9,722 nt of DNA from positions 2,187 to 11,908 of the forward strand of contig DDWC01000159.1 of assembly GCA_002345475.1 (NCBI GenBank), in the 5' to 3' direction. Shown here piece after piece: positions 5,805 through 9,722 of the stretch. The translations under genes were made by a program, and so were the position numbers. The first letter of the stretch is position 1; the number at the start of each line of letters is the position of its first letter. The notes beneath the pieces were generated by a model that saw only the letters and a list, made by a program, of their open reading frames with translations, was not told the origin of the DNA and did no database searches. Source of the stretch: Firmicutes bacterium UBA2296 (GTDB taxonomy: Bacteria; Bacillota; UBA994).

Positions 5805-6650
5805 ATGAATATCGCGGCTCTTTGGGACTGGGCGGTAGATGAGCTTAAGACGGTGGGTGTGGACAGCCCGCGCTTCACCGCCGAGCTGTTGTTGCGTGAA
5901 GTTATGGGTTGGTCGCGGGCGCAGTTACTGACCAGAGGGGCACATATAGTACCCGATGAATGTGAAGAGCGCTACCGGGGGTTCATCCGGCGGCGCTCTC
6001 TGGGCGTGGCTACCCAGTATATCATTGGGCGTCAGGAGTTTTATGGGCGCGACTTTCTTGTGACTCCGGCAGTGTTAATACCGCGGCCGGAGACAGAAAT
6101 ACTAGTTGAATTGACAATATCGGCCCTGCGTGACAGGGTAGAAAACATGCCAATACTGGATCTGGGGACGGGTTCTGGCTGTGTCGGGCTGACACTGGCC
6201 GCCGAACTGCCTCAGGCGGAAGTGACGCTCTCTGACGTGTCGCAAGCTGCTCTTGATGTGGCCAGGGAGAATGCCCAAAGGCTAGGACTCATGGACAGAG
6301 TGCTGTTTTCGCAGGGAGATCTTTTTGGAGCTGTAGAGGGACGGCGCTTTGTCGCCATTGTGTCTAACCCACCATACATACCTGAGACGGATCGGGCATC
6401 ACTCAGTGCGGAAGTCCTGGGTGAGCCGGAAGGGGCGCTATTTGCCGGAGAAGACGGGCTCGCCGTATACCGCCGCATTGCGGCTCAGGCCAGCGCTTAT
6501 CTTAGCCCGGGCGGGTTATTGCTTCTGGAAATAGGACACGGTCAAGGCGCCGCCGTTTCAGATTTGCTGGCTCAGGGCGGGTTCCCCCGTGTTGAGCTGT
6601 TCAGGGACTTGGCAGGAAAAGAGAGAGTTTTGCGCGCACTTCTGGCTTGA
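5805..6650 (+). CDS. prmC: Release factor glutamine N5-methyltransferase
   Basis: 281 residues. PrmC methylates the glutamine of the GGQ motif in release factors using SAM. Seen: N-terminal helical recognition domain (1-80), the family signature LIPRPETE (91-98), SAM-binding loop ILDLGTGSGC (117-126), acidic strand end LSDVS (142-146) and the catalytic NPPY (188-191) that holds the target glutamine. Start ATG at 5805 was chosen because GGGGTGA (5790-5796) lies 8 bp upstream and because the family N-terminus begins here. The frame stays open back to 5649, but those 52 residues come from the heptad repeat array and are low-complexity. A GTG at 5793 is a possible alternative. It follows its substrate gene prfA, the usual arrangement. 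Confidence 0.95.
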   Translation: MNIAALWDWAVDELKTVGVDSPRFTAELLLREVMGWSRAQLLTRGAHIVPDECEERYRGFIRRRSLGVATQYIIGRQEFYGRDFLVTPAVLIPRPETEILVELTISALRDRVENMPILDLGTGSGCVGLTLAAELPQAEVTLSDVSQAALDVARENAQRLGLMDRVLFSQGDLFGAVEGRRFVAIVSNPPYIPETDRASLSAEVLGEPEGALFAGEDGLAVYRRIAAQASAYLSPGGLLLLEIGHGQGAAVSDLLAQGGFPRVELFRDLAGKERVLRALLA

Positions 6651-6675
6651 CAGAGTCGCTCCCCGGGCTTACAAT
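6647..6675 (+). promoter_or_regulatory. Consensus sigma-A promoter of the iscR-iscS-iscU operon
   Basis: A perfect TTGACA (6647-6652) overlaps the prmC stop codon, followed by a 17-bp spacer and TACAAT (6670-6675), one base off consensus. Transcription would start near 6682, inside the first of the two operator-like repeats, which fits a promoter blocked by a repressor at the start site. Confidence 0.85.
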
Positions 6676-6679
6676 TAAT

Positions 6680-6696
6680 CCGAGTATAACGCTCGG
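6680..6696 (+). promoter_or_regulatory. Candidate Rrf2/IscR operator 1 (alternatively a short terminator hairpin)
   Basis: CCGAGTATAACGCTCGG is an interrupted palindrome (CCGAG/CTCGG) at the predicted transcription start. A near copy lies 37 bp downstream (13 of 17 bases identical), both preceded by TTAATC. The same bases followed by TTTTATTTTT (6697-6706) could also act as a weak 6-bp-stem terminator for the prmC operon, so a double role is possible. Confidence 0.55.
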
Positions 6697-6716
6697 TTTT
6701 ATTTTTGCCCTTAATC

Positions 6717-6733
6717 CCGAGTATTCAGCTAGG
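6717..6733 (+). promoter_or_regulatory. Candidate Rrf2/IscR operator 2
   Basis: CCGAGTATTCAGCTAGG repeats operator 1 with 13 of 17 identical positions (CCGAGTAT and GCT.GG conserved), preceded by TTAATCC at 6711-6717. It lies between the predicted transcription start and the ribosome binding site of the regulator gene. Binding of the regulator is inferred from position and duplication. Confidence 0.5.
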
Positions 6734-6749
6734 AAAAGGGGAGGAAGAA

Positions 6750-7178
6750 ATGAAATTATCTACCAAAGGACAATACGCTGTCCGTGCCATGGTAGTGATA
6801 GCCCTTGAAGAGCATGCCGGGCCCGTGCCCCTGCGCATGATTGCCGGCATGGAGGACATATCTGAACAGTATCTTGAGCAGATATTTATGGATTTGCGCA
6901 AGGAAAAACTGGTCGAAGGCGTGCGTGGAGCAAAAGGTGGTTATCTTCTGTCCCGCCCACCGGAAAAAATCACCACAGGAGATATTGTCCGGGCCGTGGA
7001 AGGGCCGATATCGGTAGTCGAATGTGACCACGCTGCCGGTCAGTGCGAGCGGGTTCACATCTGTGTGACCCGGGATCTCTGGTTGCGCGTGTCGGAGAGC
7101 ATGAGACAGGTTATGGATGACACCAGCCTGGCGGATTTGGCTGAATGCGCCCGGGAACGCAACTACAAAGGGGAGTGA
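6750..7178 (+). CDS. iscR: Rrf2-family regulator, IscR-like Fe-S sensor
   Basis: 142 residues. The N-terminus MKLSTKGQYAVRAMVVIAL and the winged helix with EQYLEQIFMDLRKEKLVEGVRGAKGGYLLSRP (40-70) are textbook Rrf2. Three cysteines C92, C99 and C105 match the spacing of the [2Fe-2S] ligands of E. coli IscR (C92, C98, C104). The fourth ligand there, H107, is not conserved: the residue three after the last cysteine is R108. It therefore probably senses cluster status but with a different fourth ligand (inference). ATG 6750 was chosen because GGGGAGG (6738-6744) lies 5 bp upstream; an upstream TTG at 6705 lies within the operator region. The gene is 5 bp ahead of iscS and likely represses its own operon through the two repeats at 6680 and 6717. 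Confidence 0.9.
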   Translation: MKLSTKGQYAVRAMVVIALEEHAGPVPLRMIAGMEDISEQYLEQIFMDLRKEKLVEGVRGAKGGYLLSRPPEKITTGDIVRAVEGPISVVECDHAAGQCERVHICVTRDLWLRVSESMRQVMDDTSLADLAECARERNYKGE

Positions 7179-7183
7179 GCATA

Positions 7184-8347
7184 ATGCAACGTTCAGTTTA
7201 TTTGGACCATGCCGCTACAACGCCGGTACATCCTGAGGTGCTGGCAGCCATGTTGCCCTATTTCACCAGGAACTTCGGCAACCCGTCCAGTGTTCATGCT
7301 TTTGGGCGGGAATCGCGCATTGCCGTAGATAAGGCCAGAGCGACCATTGCCAACGCCATAAACGCCGATGCCCGAGAGATAGTATTCACTTCCGGGGGCA
7401 CCGAGGCAGACAATATGGCCATACAGGGTGTGGCCATAGCCATGGCGGATAAAGGAAAGCACATAATCACCAGTTCGGTGGAGCACCATGCGGTGCTTGA
7501 CACCTGTGAATATCTGGCCAAGCAGGGCTGGGAAGTCACCTTCCTGCCTGTGGATGAATTTGGCCGCATTAGCCTGGCCGATCTGGAGGCGGCTATAAGG
7601 CCGGACACAGTGCTCATCAGCCTGATTCATGGCAACAACGAGGTGGGCACCATGCAACCGGTAGCCGAGGTTGGCGAACTCGCCCGCAAGAAGGGCATCG
7701 TCTTTCACGTTGACGCAGTCCAGACAGTAGGCACCATCCCCGTGGATGTGAAGGCTCTGAAGGTCGATCTGCTCAGTTTCTCGGCTCACAAGTTCTACGG
7801 CCCCAAAGGCATCGGGGCTTTATACATAAGAAAAGGCACCCGCATTAAGCCCCTGGTGCATGGCGGCGGTCAGGAACGAAAATATCGGCCGGGAACGGAA
7901 AACCACGCCGCGATTGTAGGTATGGCTCGGGCTTTGGAATTCGCTCTGGAAAACATGTCAGATAACGTAGACAGGGTTACCGCTCTGCGTGACAGGCTGA
8001 TAAAGGGCTTGCTGGAGATACCAGAGGTGAGGCTCAATGGGCATCCGACGGATCGTTTGCCGGGCAATGTCAACGTTGGCATCAGGTATGTTGAGGGAGA
8101 ATCTTTGATCCTCAGTCTGGATATGAAGGGCGTGGCGGTGTCAAGCGGATCGGCTTGCACCTCAGGAGCTCTGGACCCTTCCCATGTTCTTCTGGCCATG
8201 GGTATGAGCCACGAAATCGCCCACGGTTCTTTGCGTCTGACCCTCGGCATAGACACCACAGATGAAGACATTGATTATGTATTGTCGATTATGCCTGCAA
8301 TTGTGGACAGATTGAGGAAAATGTCGCCGTTGTATAATGAGAAATAA
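7184..8347 (+). CDS. iscS: Cysteine desulfurase (NifS/IscS type)
   Basis: 387 residues. Fold type I PLP enzyme that takes sulfur from cysteine as an enzyme-bound persulfide for Fe-S assembly and tRNA thiolation. Seen: YLDHAATTPVHPEV at the N-terminus, TSGGTEADN (69-77), SVEHHAVL (98-105), HVDAVQ (175-180), PLP-binding lysine K203 in SFSAHKFYGPKG, and the catalytic cysteine C325 in SSGSACTSGALDPSHVL, the long flexible loop of group I enzymes. ATG 7184 has AAAGGGGAGTG (7167-7177) upstream; the open frame reaches back into the regulator gene but lacks family sequence there. Its partner scaffold gene iscU follows, unusually separated by a 119-bp gap filled with heptad repeats. Confidence 0.97.
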   Translation: MQRSVYLDHAATTPVHPEVLAAMLPYFTRNFGNPSSVHAFGRESRIAVDKARATIANAINADAREIVFTSGGTEADNMAIQGVAIAMADKGKHIITSSVEHHAVLDTCEYLAKQGWEVTFLPVDEFGRISLADLEAAIRPDTVLISLIHGNNEVGTMQPVAEVGELARKKGIVFHVDAVQTVGTIPVDVKALKVDLLSFSAHKFYGPKGIGALYIRKGTRIKPLVHGGGQERKYRPGTENHAAIVGMARALEFALENMSDNVDRVTALRDRLIKGLLEIPEVRLNGHPTDRLPGNVNVGIRYVEGESLILSLDMKGVAVSSGSACTSGALDPSHVLLAMGMSHEIAHGSLRLTLGIDTTDEDIDYVLSIMPAIVDRLRKMSPLYNEK

Positions 8348-8444
8348 GCAAACAGCATACAGCAATCAGCGATCAGCTATTGGTTACCTGTGAAGTACCC
8401 CTGCTGGATGCTGGGTGCGGAATGCTGAATGCAACTCAATACTC
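8347..8444. repeat. Degenerate 7-bp repeat array 4 between iscS and iscU, with inverted halves
   Basis: Fourteen heptads in register starting at the last base of the iscS stop codon: AGCAAAC, AGCATAC, AGCAATC, AGCGATC, AGCTATT, then a turn, then GCTGGAT, GCTGGGT, GCGGAAT, GCTGAAT, GCAACTC. The first five all begin AGC; four of the later units begin with GC and end with T, complementary in sense to the first half. The two halves can form a long imperfect hairpin. It ends 22 bp before iscU, just ahead of its ribosome binding site. Confidence 0.75.
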
Positions 8445-8466
8445 GATCATAGGGAGGTCACGTGTA

Positions 8467-8853
8467 ATGAGCGTCTACAATGAGAAGGTAATGGAGCATT
8501 TTGAGAACCCGCGCAACGTTGGGAAGCTGGAGAACGCCGACGGCGTTGGCGAGGTTGGTAACGCTACCTGTGGAGATATTATGCGCATTTACATAAAGGT
8601 TGATGATGAGGAACGAATTTCCGACATCAGATTTCAGACTTTTGGCTGTGGCGCAGCGGTGGCCACCAGCAGTATTGTCACTGAAATCGCCAAGGGCATG
8701 AGGCTGGATGACGCCGTGGCCCTGAATAACAAAGATGTGGCGGACTCACTGGGTGGTTTGCCACCCATTAAGCTCCATTGCAGCAACCTGGCTGCTGACG
8801 CCCTGCACGCTGCCATTGAAGATTACCGCAGTCGCAAGGGTGAGTCGCAGTAG
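8467..8853 (+). CDS. iscU: Fe-S cluster assembly scaffold, IscU/NifU-N type
   Basis: 128 residues. IscU receives sulfur from IscS and builds [2Fe-2S]/[4Fe-4S] clusters for transfer. Seen: N-terminus MSVYNEKVMEHFENPRNVG, and the three ligand cysteines C35 (NATCGD, with D37), C61 (FGCGAA) and C105 (LHCSN, with H104). It lacks the long extra domains of full NifU. The ATG at 8467 has GGGAGG (8452-8457) upstream; the frame remains open back to 8380, but that part is repeat-array sequence and is not family-like. In many Clostridia mnmA follows iscU; here tatA follows with its own promoter. Confidence 0.96.
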   Translation: MSVYNEKVMEHFENPRNVGKLENADGVGEVGNATCGDIMRIYIKVDDEERISDIRFQTFGCGAAVATSSIVTEIAKGMRLDDAVALNNKDVADSLGGLPPIKLHCSNLAADALHAAIEDYRSRKGESQ

Positions 8854-8917
8854 GACAGGCGCAGACGGGTGCGTTATTACTTGGCGTACCCTGTTTGATA
8901 ATTCACCTTGTTATTTA

Positions 8918-8948
8918 TTGCGCAAAGCGCAGAGCAATGGTGTATAAT
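8918..8948 (+). promoter_or_regulatory. Probable promoter of tatA-tatC
   Basis: A perfect TATAAT (8943-8948) lies 38 bp before the tatA start. The best -35 candidate is TTGCGC (8918-8923), identical to that of the rpmE promoter but at a long 19-bp spacing. It is embedded in an inverted repeat ATTGC (8917-8921)/GCAAT (8934-8938), which might be a regulator site. I see no convincing terminator between iscU and this promoter. Confidence 0.6.
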
Positions 8949-8985
8949 AAAAATCGCGATACCCTAAGGAAGCGAGGTGTGCAAG

Positions 8986-9183
8986 GTGAAGTTAGGACCA
9001 CTTGAAGTAGTCGTTATTTTCGCAGTGATTTTGCTAGTGTTTGGGCCTTCAAAGCTGCCACAGATTGGCAAGGCTTTTGGTAAAGGTCTGCGCGAGTTTA
9101 AGAATGCCAGCAAAGAGATTTCCTCGCAACTGGACATGGACGAAGACGAGGAAGAGCAAACCAAGGCTAAGAAGCAGAACTAG
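8986..9183 (+). CDS. tatA: Twin-arginine translocase subunit TatA
   Basis: 65 residues: one N-terminal membrane helix (about 5-19), the hinge FGPSKLPQIGKA (19-30), an amphipathic helix GKGLREFKNASKEI and an acidic then basic tail (DMDEDEEE, KAKKQ). TatA forms the protein-conducting element of the Tat system, which exports folded proteins with twin-arginine signals, often cofactor-containing redox enzymes. Two GTG starts are possible, 8977 and 8986; 8986 is preferred because GAGGTG (8974-8979) lies 6 bp upstream and the product starts MKLGPLEV like relatives. It is followed 41 bp later by tatC. Confidence 0.93.
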   Translation: MKLGPLEVVVIFAVILLVFGPSKLPQIGKAFGKGLREFKNASKEISSQLDMDEDEEEQTKAKKQN

Positions 9184-9224
9184 GCTTTTATCATTGCGTT
9201 TTGCCTGCATCGGGGGGACGGACC

Positions 9225-9722
9225 ATGGCCAGAGGCAAGCCTGAAATGACAGTTATTGAGCACCTCAACGAACTGCGACAGCGGCTTTTTGTGGTGCTTA
9301 TTTCTGTTGTCCTGGCCTCGCTCGTTTGCCTGGTTTACGCCGCCAAGTTGCTGGATTTAGTTTCCATGGGGCTCTCACTCATCTATATTCGACCCTCAGA
9401 AGCCTTTATGGCTCATGTGCGCATCGCGGTGACCACCGGACTGACGGCTTGCACGCCGATCATTTTTTACAACATTGCGGCCTATCTGATGCCGGCCTTC
9501 ACCAGGCGAGAAAAGCGCATGCTGATTTTGGGCGTGGTTCTCATGCTGGTGCTCTTCTTCTCCGGCATATATTTCGCCTGGGCCATGGTATTCCCGCTGG
9601 CCATGGATTTCTTTGCGCGTTTCGCTACCGACACCCTGACGCCTTACTACACTGTGGGAGATTATGTTTCATTTGCCACTAGCTTCTTCCTGGCCTTTGG
9701 TCTGGTGTTCCAGTTGCCGGTG
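9225..9722 (+). CDS. tatC: Twin-arginine translocase subunit TatC, 3'-truncated by the window edge
   Basis: 166 codons are visible with no stop before the window ends; the family is usually about 240 residues with six membrane segments. Seen: the cytoplasmic N-terminal signature MTVIEHLNELRQRL (8-21), the first membrane segment (about 21-40), the periplasmic stretch RPSEAFMAHVRIAV (56-69), segment 2 (about 70-90), the cytoplasmic loop FTRREKRML (92-100), segment 3 and the FYNI/FFSG positions, and TPYYTVGDYVSFATSFFLAFGLVFQLP (139-165), a TatC hallmark. TatC recognises twin-arginine signal peptides. The ATG at 9225 has GGGGGGA (9212-9218) as ribosome binding site. The first periplasmic loop looks somewhat short compared with typical members. 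Confidence 0.95.
   Translation, partial: MARGKPEMTVIEHLNELRQRLFVVLISVVLASLVCLVYAAKLLDLVSMGLSLIYIRPSEAFMAHVRIAVTTGLTACTPIIFYNIAAYLMPAFTRREKRMLILGVVLMLVLFFSGIYFAWAMVFPLAMDFFARFATDTLTPYYTVGDYVSFATSFFLAFGLVFQLPV

Noticed and set aside
6705..6749. Upstream TTG start for the IscR-like regulator
   Set aside because: The stretch contains the operator-like repeat and lacks family sequence; MKLSTKGQYAVRAM at 6750 is canonical.
7193..7789. 198-residue reading frame on the minus strand
   Set aside because: Antisense shadow of iscS with no recognisable domain or ribosome binding site.
8380..8466. N-terminal extension of IscU
   Set aside because: It falls mostly in repeat array 4; MSVYNEKVMEHF at 8467 with GGGAGG upstream is the family start.
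8854..8917. Terminator for iscU
   Set aside because: Only a CGCA/TGCG mini-stem near 8866-8875 is seen, without a T-run.
9326..9682. 118-residue reading frame on the + strand inside tatC
   Set aside because: It is a shadow; the TatC frame from 9225 carries all recognisable motifs and runs off the window.

Overview
The window is about 9.7 kb of gene-dense bacterial DNA with every gene on the + strand. It most likely comes from a Firmicute of the class Clostridia in the broad sense (Peptococcaceae/Desulfotomaculum-like). The evidence is strong Shine-Dalgarno sequences, GTG and TTG starts, sigma-A-type promoters, the order rpmE-yqhQ-prfA-prmC, a clostridial-type Rrf2/IscR regulator ahead of iscS-iscU, and moderately high GC. 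The genus cannot be fixed from the sequence alone.

Layout: (1) 2-634 is the 3' part of a radical SAM protein. (2) 790-3133 is a three-gene sulfur operon: a CstB-like persulfide dioxygenase with a pseudo-rhodanese and an active rhodanese domain, followed by two half-size YeeE/YedE membrane proteins that each carry one conserved cysteine motif. It probably handles reactive sulfane sulfur or imports/exports a small sulfur compound. (3) 3330-6650 is a translation operon: a consensus promoter, rpmE (bL31, zinc-binding form), the membrane protein YqhQ (DUF1385), prfA (release factor 1) and prmC (the methyltransferase that modifies release factors). (4) 6647-8853 is an Fe-S assembly operon: IscR-like regulator, cysteine desulfurase and scaffold IscU. 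It has a near-perfect promoter overlapping the prmC stop codon and two 17-bp operator-like repeats. (5) 8918-9722 is a Tat export operon, tatA and a 3'-truncated tatC, with its own promoter.

The most unusual structure is not a gene. Four of the intergenic gaps are filled by phase-locked 7-bp repeats. In one orientation they share an AG(C)-N4 pattern (AGCNNNN), in the other its complement (NNNNGCT). One array is seven perfect copies of TAAGAGC; the others are degenerate but hold the 7-bp register for about 98 to 168 bp. They start within a few bases of the upstream stop codon. Three of them (after the radical SAM gene, prfA and iscS) stop about 20-30 bp before the next start codon, leaving room only for a ribosome binding site. 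Most contain both orientations, so they can fold as imperfect hairpins. They sit inside what would normally be tight operons (prfA-prmC, iscS-iscU). I think this is a dispersed heptameric repeat family worth a genome-wide look.

No rRNA, tRNA, CRISPR array, transposase or recognisable riboswitch was seen. No intergenic gap exceeds 300 bases; the largest is 3134-3391 (258 bp), which holds repeats and the rpmE promoter.
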